A stretch of DNA of 64,000 nucleotides, taken from NCBI GenBank assembly GCA_014584695.1, contig JACTMI010000016.1, positions 1-64,000 on the forward strand, in the 5' to 3' direction. The position numbers and the translations under genes are program-made. Positions 56,289-64,000 of this stretch are shown here, in pieces; position 1 is the stretch's first letter; every line of letters begins with the position of its first letter. The stretch comes from Acidobacteriota bacterium (GTDB taxonomy: Bacteria; Acidobacteriota; Thermoanaerobaculia; Multivoradales; JAGPDF01). The notes beneath the pieces were generated by a model that was not told the origin of the DNA, ran no database searches, and saw only the letters and a list, made by a program, of their open reading frames with translations.

Positions 56289-58471
56289 GCCCGCTCTTCA
56301 CCGTCGAGGGCTTCCGGGGCGAGGCCGCGGCGGCGTTCGAGGTCGCGGATCCCGGCGCCGAGGCGCTGCGGCTGCTCGATCCCGGCGTCGCGCTCGACAC
56401 CCTGCACTGGGGTCGCAACTACCTCTACCGGGCGCGCGTCGACCTCCGGCACGGACCGCTCGAGGTGGTGGTCAAGCAGTTCCGGCACGGCTCTCGCGGC
56501 GCCCGCCTGAGACGCCGCCTGTCCGGCGACAAGGCGGCCAAGAGCTGGCGGATCGCCCACGCCCTCGCGGCCGCTGGCTTCGAGACGCCGGAGCCGCTGC
56601 TGCGGCTCGAAGCCGAGGCCGCGGACGGGCCGTCGCTCTACGTCACCCGATTCCTGCCGGGCCGGACCGAGCTGCGCTATCCGCTGCGGGCGCGCAACGC
56701 CGGCGAGGAGGCGGCGCGCTTCCCGGGGCTCGATTTCGGCGCCCTGATCGCGGCGGTCGCGCGCCTCGCGCGGCGGCTCCACGACGCCGGCTTCTGGTTT
56801 CGCGACTTCTCGGTCGGCAACCTCCTGGTCGATCTCGAGGCGGCGGCCGCCGGCGCCGCGCCGGCGATCGCCCTGGTCGACCTCAACCGCTGCCGGCAGC
56901 TCGCGGCGGTGTCGACCCGGGCGCGAATGCGCGACCTGGCCCGGCTGCCGCTCGACCGCGCCGAAGACCGCGACCGCCTGCTCCAGGCCTACTTCGGCGG
57001 CAGCCCCCCCGCCGGCGCGGCGCTCGCCTACGGCGCGACGCGCGCCGCTTTCCACGGCCGCCATCGGCTCAAGCGCCGCCTGCGCGGCACGCTGGCGACG
57101 CTGCGCTCGTGGCTGGTGCCGCGCGGCGCGCACGCCCACATCCCGAAGCCGCCGGCGGGGGCGGGCGCGCGCGACAAGATCGTCTGGGACCATCTCTCGG
57201 ACCAACCGCACTCCCACGCCGGGCGGCTCGAGCGGACGCTGGTCCGGATCGCCGACCTGCCGAGCCACCTGCGCACCTGGAGCGCGCTCGCCGGCGCCTT
57301 GCCGCGCATTCGGCGCGCCTACCGCGAGCTGGTCGCGGCGCGCGGGCGCGCGCCGTTTTCCTGGCCCGCGGCGGGCGTCGGCCTGCGCCCCGATCCGCGG
57401 CGGCCGGACGAGCTGCTGGCGGCGTTCGGGGAGCTCGGTCTGCGGCGGGCGCTGCTGCGCCTCCACCCCTGGCAGCGCGAGCACGACGCCGAGGAGGAGC
57501 TGGCGCGCGAGCTCGCCGGCCGCGGCGTGGAGCTCGCTTTCACCCTGCCGCAGAGCCGCGAGCTGGTGCGCGACCCGGCGCGCTGGCGCGCCGCCGTGAC
57601 CGAGTTGGGCGAGCGCTTCCTGCGCTACGGCCGTTGGGTCCAGATCGGACAGGCCATCAACCGCAGCAAGTGGGGAATCTGGAACTACGACGAGTACCTG
57701 GAGCTCGCCGCCGCGGCGGCCGAGATCCTGCGGCGGATCGAGCCCCGGGTCGAGCTCGCCGGACCCGCGGTGATCGACTTCGAGCTCCACGTGACCGCCG
57801 CGGTCGCCAACCGGCGGCACCCGACGCTGCGCTTCGACCGGCTCGCGAGCCTGCTCTACGTCGACCGTCGCGGCGCGCCGGAGAACCGCCAGCTCGGATT
57901 CGACACCGTCGACAAGGTGACTTTGGCCGCCGCGATCGCGGCCTCGGCGCGACAGATCGGGCGGCCGGCGAGCTGGATCTCGGAGGTCAACTGGCCGCTG
58001 CGCGAGGGCCCCCACTCGCCGGCCGGCCGCGCGGTGGCGGTCGACGAGGAGACGCAGGCCGACTATCTCGCCCGCTACTTCCTGCTCGCCTACGGCAGCG
58101 GCTGGGTCGAGCGGATCGACTGGTGGCAGCTCGCCGCGCGCGGCTACGGTCTGGCGGACCCGCAGCCCGACGGGGGGCTCCGCCGCCGCCCCGCCTTGCG
58201 GGCGCTGGCGGCGCTCGAGCGGCGGCTGGCCGGCACCTTCTGCCACGGCGCGGCGCCGGCGCCCGCGGGGGCTCGGTGGCTCCGCTTCAGCCGGCCGGAC
58301 GGCAGCGAGGTGTGGGCCGGCTGGTCCCTCGCCGGCGCGGTCGCGGCCCGCCTGCCGGCGCCGCCGGCGCGCGCCTTCGACCGCGGCGGCGAGCCCCTGG
58401 CGCCGCCGGTCGGCGAGCGCGTCGAGCTGCTGCCGTCGGTGCGCTACTTCGAGCTCGCGCCGGGAGGGTAG
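56285..58471 (+). CDS. Fusion of a lipopolysaccharide-kinase-like domain with a glycoside-hydrolase-like barrel
   Basis: The 728-residue protein starts at GTG 56285, overlapping the rng stop. Residues ~35-270 form a WaaP/KdkA-like kinase: nucleotide-binding Lys64 in EVVVKQFRHG, catalytic-loop WFRDFSVGNLLVD (D174, N179) and DFG-equivalent ALVDLNRCR (D199). After an Arg-rich linker (~270-310), residues ~340-660 look like a beta/alpha barrel. It has LRLHPWQREHDAEEELARELAGRGVELAFTLPQ, VQIGQAINRSKWGIWNYDEY (N459) and SWISEVNWPLREGPHSPAG with E567, the usual position of a retaining glycosidase nucleophile. No signal peptide or membrane segment is present, so both domains would be cytoplasmic. The kinase call is good; the barrel call is inference. 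Substrate is unknown, perhaps a surface-glycan precursor. Confidence 0.7.
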   Translation: MSPLFTVEGFRGEAAAAFEVADPGAEALRLLDPGVALDTLHWGRNYLYRARVDLRHGPLEVVVKQFRHGSRGARLRRRLSGDKAAKSWRIAHALAAAGFETPEPLLRLEAEAADGPSLYVTRFLPGRTELRYPLRARNAGEEAARFPGLDFGALIAAVARLARRLHDAGFWFRDFSVGNLLVDLEAAAAGAAPAIALVDLNRCRQLAAVSTRARMRDLARLPLDRAEDRDRLLQAYFGGSPPAGAALAYGATRAAFHGRHRLKRRLRGTLATLRSWLVPRGAHAHIPKPPAGAGARDKIVWDHLSDQPHSHAGRLERTLVRIADLPSHLRTWSALAGALPRIRRAYRELVAARGRAPFSWPAAGVGLRPDPRRPDELLAAFGELGLRRALLRLHPWQREHDAEEELARELAGRGVELAFTLPQSRELVRDPARWRAAVTELGERFLRYGRWVQIGQAINRSKWGIWNYDEYLELAAAAAEILRRIEPRVELAGPAVIDFELHVTAAVANRRHPTLRFDRLASLLYVDRRGAPENRQLGFDTVDKVTLAAAIAASARQIGRPASWISEVNWPLREGPHSPAGRAVAVDEETQADYLARYFLLAYGSGWVERIDWWQLAARGYGLADPQPDGGLRRRPALRALAALERRLAGTFCHGAAPAPAGARWLRFSRPDGSEVWAGWSLAGAVAARLPAPPARAFDRGGEPLAPPVGERVELLPSVRYFELAPGG

Positions 58472-58484
58472 ACTGGCGCGCACC

Positions 58485-59123
58485 ATGCCCCGTCCCCCGA
58501 TCCGGGTGTTGCTCGTCGACGACCACGCCATCGTCCGCGAGGGCTTGCGCATGCTGCTCGAGCAGGAGGAGGACCTCGAGGTCGTCGCCGAGGCCGGCGA
58601 TGGCGAGGAGGCGATCCGGCTCGCCGCGGTCCACCGCCCCGACCTGGTCCTGATGGACGTCTTCATGCCGGAGCTCGACGGCGTCGAGGCGGCCCGGCGG
58701 ATCCTGGCCGCGCCGGATCCGCCCCGCATCCTGATGCTCTCCTCGCTCTCGGAGGAGGGCGCGGTGCGGGGCGCTATCGAGGCCGGCGCGCTCGGCTACC
58801 TGCTCAAGGACGTCTCGCAGGAGACCCTGGTGCGCGCGCTCCGGGACGCCGTCGAGGACCGCCCGACGCTCCATCCCGACGCCCAGCGGATCCTGATGCG
58901 CAAACCGCGGCCGACGCCGCTCGACCAGCTGACGCCGCGCGAGCGCTCGGTGCTCGAGCTGCTGGCCCAGGGGCGCAGCAACCGCCAGATCGCGAACCGG
59001 CTGGAGCTCACCGAGGGGACCGTCAAGGGCTATCTGACGACCATCTTCGACAAGCTCGGGGTGGTCGACCGGACGCAGGCCGCGCTGCTCGCGGCCGAGC
59101 ACGGGCTGGGCAAGCGGGGGTGA
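58485..59123 (+). CDS. NarL/FixJ-type LuxR-family response regulator
   Basis: The 212-residue protein has a receiver domain (IRVLLVDDHAIVREGLRMLL, phosphoacceptor D58 in LVLMDVFMPELDG, ILMLSSLSEEG, GYLLKDVS). A LuxR-type HTH follows (LTPRERSVLELLAQGRSNRQIANRLELTEGTVKGYLTTIFDKLGV, ~148-193). No histidine kinase gene is adjacent, so it is an orphan here and its partner lies elsewhere. TAGACT (58469-58474) ends 10 nt before the ATG, overlapping the end of the fusion-protein gene, and could give an almost leaderless transcript. It is followed by htrA 53 bp later. Confidence 0.94.
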   Translation: MPRPPIRVLLVDDHAIVREGLRMLLEQEEDLEVVAEAGDGEEAIRLAAVHRPDLVLMDVFMPELDGVEAARRILAAPDPPRILMLSSLSEEGAVRGAIEAGALGYLLKDVSQETLVRALRDAVEDRPTLHPDAQRILMRKPRPTPLDQLTPRERSVLELLAQGRSNRQIANRLELTEGTVKGYLTTIFDKLGVVDRTQAALLAAEHGLGKRG

Positions 59124-59176
59124 CTTCCGGCCGGGCGACGTCCGGCCTGGAACGGGACTTGTATCCCCCGAGTGCC

Positions 59177-60481
59177 ATGCGCCGTTTCGCCCTCGCTTCA
59201 GCCGCGCTCGCCGTCGTCGCCGCCCTCGCGGCGACCCCCGCCGCGCCGCAGAGCGCCGAAGCGGTGCGGCGGACGCCGGTCGTCCAGGTCGTCGAGCGGG
59301 TCGCGCCGGCGGTGGTCAACATCGCCGCCGAATCGATGGTCCGCCAGGTCGATCCCTTCTTCGGCAATTTCTTCGGCGGACGGGCGCGCCGGACCCAGTC
59401 GCTCGGCTCGGGTCTGATCGTCGACCCGAACGGCGTCGTGGTGACGAACGCCCACGTCATCGAGGGCGCCTCGCGCATCGTGGTCACCACCCGCGAAGGC
59501 CGCGAGCTCGAAGCCGAGGTGCTCGGCTCCGACCGGGACGCCGACCTGGCGGTGCTCAAGGTCCAGGGTCCCGGGCTGCCCGCGGTGCCTCTCGGCGCGA
59601 GCGGCGACCTGCTGATGGGAGAGACCGTGATCGCGATCGGCAACCCGTTCGGGCTGAGCCACACGGTGACCACCGGCGTCCTCTCGGCGCGCGGGCGCAC
59701 GGTGCCGACGGAGAGCGGTGACGCCGCCTACACCGACTTCCTGCAGACCGACGCCTCGATCAACCCGGGCAACTCCGGCGGCCCGCTGGTCGACCTGGCG
59801 GGGCGGGTGATCGGCATCAACACGGCGATCGTCTCCGGGGCCAACGGCATCGGCTTCGCCATTCCGGCCGACCGGGCCCAGCGGGTGGTCGACGACCTGC
59901 TCCGCTTCGGCAGCCTGCAGCCGCTGTGGACCGGGCTGCGGCTGGTGACGATCGACCCCGAGCTGGCCCGGCGCGAGGGCTACCCGGTCACCCGCGGCGC
60001 CCTGGTCGAGCGGGTCTACGAGAACTCGCCGGCCGACCGCGCCGGCCTGCGCCCGGGGGATCTGGTGGTGGCGGTCGAGGGCAAGCCGCTGTCGGCGCGC
60101 GAGGACGTGACCACCGCGCTCTACAGCGTCCCGGCCGGAACCCCGGTCCAGCTCGAGCTCCGGCGGGGAAGCTCGACGCTCCGCCTGGCGCTCACCGCGA
60201 TGCGGCCACCCCCCGGTCTCGGCGCCCGGATGCTCGAGCGGGCGGTCGGCCTCCGGGTGGAGCTCGACCGCGGCGGACTGGTGGTGACCGAGGTCCTGCG
60301 TGGCTCGCTCGCCGACCGCAAGGGGCTGCGGCCGGGCGACCGGCTCCTCGGCGCCAACGGCCAGCGGGTCCAGGAGGTCGAGGGGTTGGGCCGCGAAGTG
60401 CTGCGCGGGCTGGATCGAGGCGGCCTGCTGCTGGTCGTCCAGCGCGGCCGCTACGCCTACCACCTGAGCTTCGCGCTCTAG
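59177..60481 (+). CDS. HtrA/Deg-family periplasmic serine protease-chaperone
   Basis: The 434-residue protein has a Sec signal (LASAALAVVAALAATPAAP). The trypsin-like triad is H93 (VVVTNAHVIEG), D123 (DRDADLAVLKV) and S200 (TDASINPGNSGGPLVD). Two PDZ domains (~270-355 and ~365-430) are marked by GALVERVYENSPADRAGLRPGDLVVAV and GLVVTEVLRGSLADRKGLRPGDRLLGA. This is the DegP/DegQ/MucD layout, for clearing misfolded envelope proteins. ATG 59177 was chosen for the signal peptide. TATCCC (59162-59167) lies 9 nt upstream. It is convergent with the small zinc-ribbon gene. Confidence 0.94.
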   Translation: MRRFALASAALAVVAALAATPAAPQSAEAVRRTPVVQVVERVAPAVVNIAAESMVRQVDPFFGNFFGGRARRTQSLGSGLIVDPNGVVVTNAHVIEGASRIVVTTREGRELEAEVLGSDRDADLAVLKVQGPGLPAVPLGASGDLLMGETVIAIGNPFGLSHTVTTGVLSARGRTVPTESGDAAYTDFLQTDASINPGNSGGPLVDLAGRVIGINTAIVSGANGIGFAIPADRAQRVVDDLLRFGSLQPLWTGLRLVTIDPELARREGYPVTRGALVERVYENSPADRAGLRPGDLVVAVEGKPLSAREDVTTALYSVPAGTPVQLELRRGSSTLRLALTAMRPPPGLGARMLERAVGLRVELDRGGLVVTEVLRGSLADRKGLRPGDRLLGANGQRVQEVEGLGREVLRGLDRGGLLLVVQRGRYAYHLSFAL

Positions 60482-60495
60482 CGGCGGCAGGGCGC

Positions 60496-60801
60496 TCAGT
60501 CGAGATCGAACGGCCGCCGGGGCGGCAGATCGGGCTCGTCCTGCGCGCGTTTGAGCGCTTCCTGGAACTTCTCCTCGAGCAGACGGTCCTGGTCGGCGAG
60601 CGCCGCTTTCTCGCGTTCGAACAGCTCCTCCGCCCGCTCTTTCTGGGTGTCGAGCGCGGCGAGCAGCGCGTCGAAGTCCTTGCCCCCGGCCGGCGGCTGC
60701 TTGGCGGGCCGGTGCCCGAGCAGGGCGCCGGTCTCGGCATCGACGGCGAGCTCGCTGCCGCAGTCCGGGCAGCGAACCGTCAGCTTGCGGGTGGTGGTCA
60801 C
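60496..60801 (-). CDS. Small zinc-ribbon, coiled-coil protein
   Basis: The 101-residue cytoplasmic protein starts with a ribbon half-site VRCPDCGSELAVDAETGALLGHR, a CxxC plus a nearby His. A long charged helix follows (~45-90: FDALLAALDTQKERAEELFEREKAALADQDRLLEEKFQEALKRA). The tail PPRRPFDLD is acidic at the end. I know no function; such short ribbon-helix proteins occur as conserved hypotheticals in Acidobacteriota. It is divergent from the substrate-binding lipoprotein gene, and its start is 23 bp from the -35 box of that promoter. Confidence 0.7.
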   Translation of the reverse strand: MTTTRKLTVRCPDCGSELAVDAETGALLGHRPAKQPPAGGKDFDALLAALDTQKERAEELFEREKAALADQDRLLEEKFQEALKRAQDEPDLPPRRPFDLD

Positions 60802-60823
60802 GGGCCGATCTTACCTCCGAGGC

Positions 60824-60851
60824 TCGACAGCGACCGCCGGGGTTCTACAAT
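60824..60851 (+). promoter_or_regulatory. Sigma-70-type promoter for the substrate-binding lipoprotein
   Basis: TCGACA (60824-60829) and TACAAT (60846-60851) are each one mismatch from consensus and 16 bp apart. The predicted start near 60858 gives a ~36-nt leader containing GGGAGGGGG ahead of ATG 60894. Confidence 0.6.
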
Positions 60852-60893
60852 AGTGGACCGAAGGATCGAAATCTCCTCGGGAGGGGGTCGCCC

Positions 60894-62096
60894 ATGAAGC
60901 GGACTCGCAGCAACCTCTGGCGCGTGCTCTGGGCCGTGCCGTTCACGCTCGTGCTCGGCTCCTGCGGCGGTGGCCCGGTGCGCGTCGGCGCCGTGTTGCC
61001 CCAGACCGGCGCGGCCGAGGTCTACGGCAAGTCCATCCAGCGCGGTATCGATCTGGCCGCCGAGCTGGCCAAGGCCGATTCCGGGGCGCCCGCGGTCCAG
61101 CTGATCACCGTCGACTCCGGGTCCGACCCGGAGCGTGCCCAGGACGAGCTCAAGAAGCTGCTCGACGGCGGCGCCCTGACGGTGATCGGCGGCGTCACCA
61201 GCGCCGAGGCGCTGGCCATGGTCCCGGTGGCGGAGAAGGTGGACCGGATCCTGCTCTCGCCCTCGGCCTCGCTGCCGCAACTGACGGGCATCTCGTCGAA
61301 CTTCTTCCGCATCTATCCCTCCGATTTCGCCGAGGGGGCGGTGATGGCCCGGTACGCCTACGACAACCTGCGGCTGACCACGGCGGTCATCCTGGCCAAA
61401 CAGGAGACCTACGCCAAGGGGATCCAGCAGGTCTTCGCGGACGAGTTCCAGCGCAAGGGGGGGAAGATCCTCGAGGTGATCGAGTTCCCGCCCAATACCG
61501 CCGACTTCGCGGCCCTGGCCGACCGCGCCCTGACCCTGCGCCCCGAGTCCGTCTACGTCGCCGCTTACGCCGAGGAGATCTCGCGCATGGTCTCCGAGCT
61601 GCGCGCCCACAAGTTCCCGGGCCTGATCCTGACCACCTCGTCGTTCGCCGCCGCCTCGACCATCGCCAACACCGGCGCCGCCGCCGAGGGCGTGCTCTTC
61701 ACCCAGGCCTCGTTCGAGGTCGAGGGCGAGCTGGCGCCCCAGGTCAAGAGCTTCGTCACCGCCTACCGCGCCAAGTACCGCAGCGATCCGGACATCTACG
61801 CCGCGCACGGCTTCGACGCCTACAACATCGTCCTGGAGGCCATCCGCCAGGGTGGCACCAGCGGCTCGTCGTTCTGGAAGGGGATGCGCAACATCCGCGA
61901 GTACCCCGGGGTCACCGGCGTGATCCAGTTCGACGAGAAGGGCGACGTGCAGAAGTTCCCGCGCGTCTACGTGGTCGAGAAGGGGCGCGCCGTCGATCGC
62001 GAGCAGCAGCGCCAGCGCCAGCTCGACGACGCCCGCAAGCGGATCGAGGAGATCGAGCGACAGCTGCGCGACCTGCAGCAGAAACAGGGCAGCTGA
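60894..62096 (+). CDS. Branched-chain-amino-acid-type substrate-binding lipoprotein
   Basis: The 400-residue protein has a lipobox LVLGSC (Cys24) and the two-lobed periplasmic-binding fold of the LivJ/amide-binding family: VRVGAVLPQTGAAEVYGKSIQRGIDLAAELA, ITVDSGSDPERAQDELKKLLDGGALTVIGG, ILLSPSASLPQLTGIS, FFRIYPSDFAEGAVMARYAYDNL and AHGFDAYNIVLEAIRQGG. Members bind amino acids, amides or urea for ABC uptake, or act as sensors. No matching permease is adjacent. The last ~45 residues (REQQRQRQLDDARKRIEEIERQLRDLQ) form a coiled coil not usual in the family, which suggests it interacts with another envelope protein. A strong promoter precedes it. Confidence 0.88.
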   Translation: MKRTRSNLWRVLWAVPFTLVLGSCGGGPVRVGAVLPQTGAAEVYGKSIQRGIDLAAELAKADSGAPAVQLITVDSGSDPERAQDELKKLLDGGALTVIGGVTSAEALAMVPVAEKVDRILLSPSASLPQLTGISSNFFRIYPSDFAEGAVMARYAYDNLRLTTAVILAKQETYAKGIQQVFADEFQRKGGKILEVIEFPPNTADFAALADRALTLRPESVYVAAYAEEISRMVSELRAHKFPGLILTTSSFAAASTIANTGAAAEGVLFTQASFEVEGELAPQVKSFVTAYRAKYRSDPDIYAAHGFDAYNIVLEAIRQGGTSGSSFWKGMRNIREYPGVTGVIQFDEKGDVQKFPRVYVVEKGRAVDREQQRQRQLDDARKRIEEIERQLRDLQQKQGS

Positions 62097-62157
62097 GATC
62101 GATCCGGCAGATCCCCGCGCGCCGCGCCTCGAAGCGGCGCTGCCGCCGCGGCCGCCG

Positions 62158-62958
62158 ATGAGCGGCGTCGCCCGCACGCTCGCCGGCCACCGGGGGCTGC
62201 TCGCGACCCTGACGGCGCGCGAGCTCAAGGGGCGCTACCGTGGCTCCGTGCTCGGCTTCCTCTGGTCGCTCGTCCAGCCGCTGCTGCTGCTCGCCGTCTA
62301 CAGCGTCGTCTTCGGCCTGGTGTTCGAGCAGCGCGCGGGGGTGGGCGCCGACCCCTACCCGCTGTTCCTGGTCTGCGGGCTCTTCCCCTGGATCTGGTTC
62401 GCCAGCGCGCTCGGCGAAGGAACCGTCTCGCTGGTCGCCAATGCCGGGCTGATCCGGCGCGCGGTCTTTCCGGCCGAGCTGCTGCCGATGGTGCCGGTGC
62501 TGTCGAATCTCGTCCACCTCCTGCTCGCGCTGCCGGTGATCTTCGGTGGCCTGCTCCTGGCGCGCGCCACCGGGCACGAGGTCGGCGGTTGGGGGGTCCT
62601 GGCGCTGCCCGCGATCCTGGCGCTCCAGCTGCCGCTGGTGGGCGGGCTGGCGCTCGGGCTGGCGGCGCTGCACGCGCACTTCAAGGACGTGCGCGACCTG
62701 CTGACCAGCGCCTTGACCCTGCTCTTCTTCCTGACGCCGATCCTCTACACGCTCGAGGCGGTGCCGAGCGGCCTGCGCTGGCTGATGCGGCTCTCGCCGG
62801 CGACGCCGTTCACCCTCGCCTACCAGGAGGCGCTGCTCGCCGGCCGCTTCCCGGGACCGGGGCTCTGGCTCCAGATGGCGGCGTTTGCGGCCGTCGCCTT
62901 CCTGGCCGGCGCGGCGCTGTTCGCGCGCCTGCGCGAGACCCTGGTCGAGGCGGTATGA
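62158..62958 (+). CDS. Polysaccharide ABC exporter permease (ABC-2 type, Wzm-like)
   Basis: The 266-residue permease carries about six membrane helices. It opens with the ABC-2 signature LLATLTARELKGRYRGSVLGFLWSLVQPLLLLAVYSVVFGLVF. Later segments include LFLVCGLFPWIWFASALGEGTVSLVANAGLIRRAVFPAELLPM and a final LFARLRETLVEAV. It forms the channel of an O-antigen, teichoic-acid or capsule exporter with the next gene. The stop overlaps that gene's start (ATGA). Confidence 0.93.
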   Translation: MSGVARTLAGHRGLLATLTARELKGRYRGSVLGFLWSLVQPLLLLAVYSVVFGLVFEQRAGVGADPYPLFLVCGLFPWIWFASALGEGTVSLVANAGLIRRAVFPAELLPMVPVLSNLVHLLLALPVIFGGLLLARATGHEVGGWGVLALPAILALQLPLVGGLALGLAALHAHFKDVRDLLTSALTLLFFLTPILYTLEAVPSGLRWLMRLSPATPFTLAYQEALLAGRFPGPGLWLQMAAFAAVAFLAGAALFARLRETLVEAV

Positions 62959-64000
62959 GCTTCGCCATCCGGGCCGAGGAGCTGTCGAAGCGTTACCGGC
63001 GGTCGGCACCGGGGCGCCGCCTGCAGACGCTCAAGAGCGCGCTCCTGGGCCGTTCGCTGGCCGCGGGCGCGGCGGCGGAGGAGACCATCCCGGCGCTCGA
63101 GCAGGTCAGCTTCGAGGTCGCGGGCGGCGAGGCGTTCGGCATCGTGGGCGGCAACGGCTCCGGCAAGTCGACCCTGCTCAAGCTGATGGCGGGGATCCTG
63201 CGGCCGAGCACCGGAACGATCGAGACCCGCGGCCGCGTGGCGGCGCTGATCGAGCTCGGCGCCGGCTTCCACCCCGAGATCTCCGGGCGCGAGAACATCT
63301 TCATCAACGGCGCCGTGCTCGGCCTGTCGAAGCGGGAGATCGCGGCGCGCTACCAGCAGATCGTCGACTTCTCGGGGCTCGCCGACTTCGTCGAGGAGCC
63401 GGTCAAGAACTACTCGTCCGGCATGTGGGTGCGGCTCGGCTTCGCGGTGGCGATTCACACCGATCCCGAGATCCTGCTCGTCGACGAGGTATTGGCGGTC
63501 GGCGACGAGGCCTTCGCCCACAAGTGCCTGCGTCGGATCGAGGAGCTGCTCGCCGCCGGGCGGACCGTGGTCTTCGTCAGCCACTCGCTGGCGCTGGTCG
63601 AGGGCCTCTGCTCGCGCGTGCTGTGGCTCGACCGCGGCCGCGTGCGCGCGATCGGCGAGCCGCGCCGGGTCGTCGACGCCTATCGCCAGGCGGTGGCCGA
63701 GCAGGAGGGGCGCGAGCACCGCGAGGCCAAGGAGGAGCGCGAGCGGGTCGAGGCGGGGATCGTCGAGGCGCCGGCGGCGCCGCAGGGGGAGGTCCTGCGC
63801 TGGGGCTCGGGCGCCGCCGAGATCACCGGCGTGCGGCTGCTCGGCGCCGACGGCGCCGAGCGCTACCATTTCGCGTGCGGCGAGCCGGTGGTGTTCGAGC
63901 TCGCGGCGCGCGCGGCGTCGCCGCTCGAGGACTTCGTCTTCGGGGTGGCGCTCGCGACCCCGCGCGGCGTCGAGGTCTGGGGCACCAACACCGATCTCGC
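62955..64000 (+). CDS. Polysaccharide ABC exporter ATPase (Wzt-like), 3' end outside window
   Basis: The frame is open to the last base. The N-terminal nucleotide-binding domain has Walker A GIVGGNGSGKSTLLKLMAG, signature KNYSSGMWVRLGFAVAIH, Walker B EILLVDEVLAVGDEAF and switch His in TVVFVSHS. A short helical linker rich in Glu/Arg (~250-270) leads to the start of a Wzt-type C-terminal beta domain (AAEITGVRLLGADGAERYHFACGEPVVFEL). That domain binds the finished glycan in O-antigen exporters. It follows its permease with a 4-bp overlap. About 349 residues are visible; glycosyltransferase genes would be expected beyond the edge. Confidence 0.94.
   Translation, partial: MSFAIRAEELSKRYRRSAPGRRLQTLKSALLGRSLAAGAAAEETIPALEQVSFEVAGGEAFGIVGGNGSGKSTLLKLMAGILRPSTGTIETRGRVAALIELGAGFHPEISGRENIFINGAVLGLSKREIAARYQQIVDFSGLADFVEEPVKNYSSGMWVRLGFAVAIHTDPEILLVDEVLAVGDEAFAHKCLRRIEELLAAGRTVVFVSHSLALVEGLCSRVLWLDRGRVRAIGEPRRVVDAYRQAVAEQEGREHREAKEERERVEAGIVEAPAAPQGEVLRWGSGAAEITGVRLLGADGAERYHFACGEPVVFELAARAASPLEDFVFGVALATPRGVEVWGTNTDL

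Overview
The window is about 70% G+C and packed with protein genes. The organism is a rod-shaped diderm: it has a mreBCD-PBP2-RodA elongation operon, lipoproteins, an O-antigen/polysaccharide-type ABC exporter, HtrA and a PpiD-like foldase. The mix of an IPTL-CTERM protein, a choice-of-anchor B protein, large secreted M36 and S8 peptidases, and RHS proteins with swappable tips would fit a soil or sediment Acidobacteriota (perhaps Thermoanaerobaculia). That placement is inference. I recognise no rRNA, tRNA or CRISPR array.

Layout. (1) 1-7.8 kb is a competition and defence island with visibly lower G+C than the rest. It holds the end of an RHS gene with a nuclease-like tip and a 4-bp-overlapping partner. 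Next comes a type II restriction-modification locus (XRE controller, C5 methyltransferase and Vsr on the minus strand, converging on a candidate endonuclease). A second RHS gene follows, with a compensated internal frameshift, another tip and another overlapping partner. (2) 7.8-15.3 kb carries a zinc-ribbon membrane protein, a beheaded IPTL-CTERM protein abutting a lytic transglycosylase lipoprotein, a TonB-C-like protein, an acyl-CoA synthetase and a HAD phosphatase. (3) 15.4-22.2 kb has an M1 peptidase, a histidine kinase and sigma-54 activator, a secreted protein with its own candidate sigma-54 promoter and enhancer repeats, a YceI protein and a perfect 30-bp inverted repeat. (4) 22.2-33.2 kb has three large secreted proteins sharing a short C-terminal motif, around tsaD, plsC and a DinB protein. 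(5) 33.3-38.9 kb is a second accessory stretch: RHS with a metallopeptidase-like tip, two membrane proteins, IS-like ends, a DUF433/DUF5615 pair, a vapC fragment and an AbiEii-like pair. (6) 39-47.7 kb is housekeeping: Crp, ADP-forming acyl-CoA synthetase, lipid kinase, ruvB, ruvA, a Cys/Met PLP enzyme and a PpiD-like foldase. (7) 47.9-58.5 kb is the cell-shape operon, running from a FecR protein through mreBCD, PBP2, rodA and rng to a kinase/glycosidase-like fusion. (8) 58.5-64 kb has an orphan LuxR-type regulator, HtrA, a substrate-binding lipoprotein and the start of a polysaccharide ABC exporter that runs off the window.

Many genes are translationally coupled by ATGA/GTGA overlaps. Several others have a TAGRNT-like -10 element ending only 5-10 nt before the start codon and no Shine-Dalgarno, which suggests leaderless transcripts. 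Calls rest on reading motifs by eye; no database search was run.
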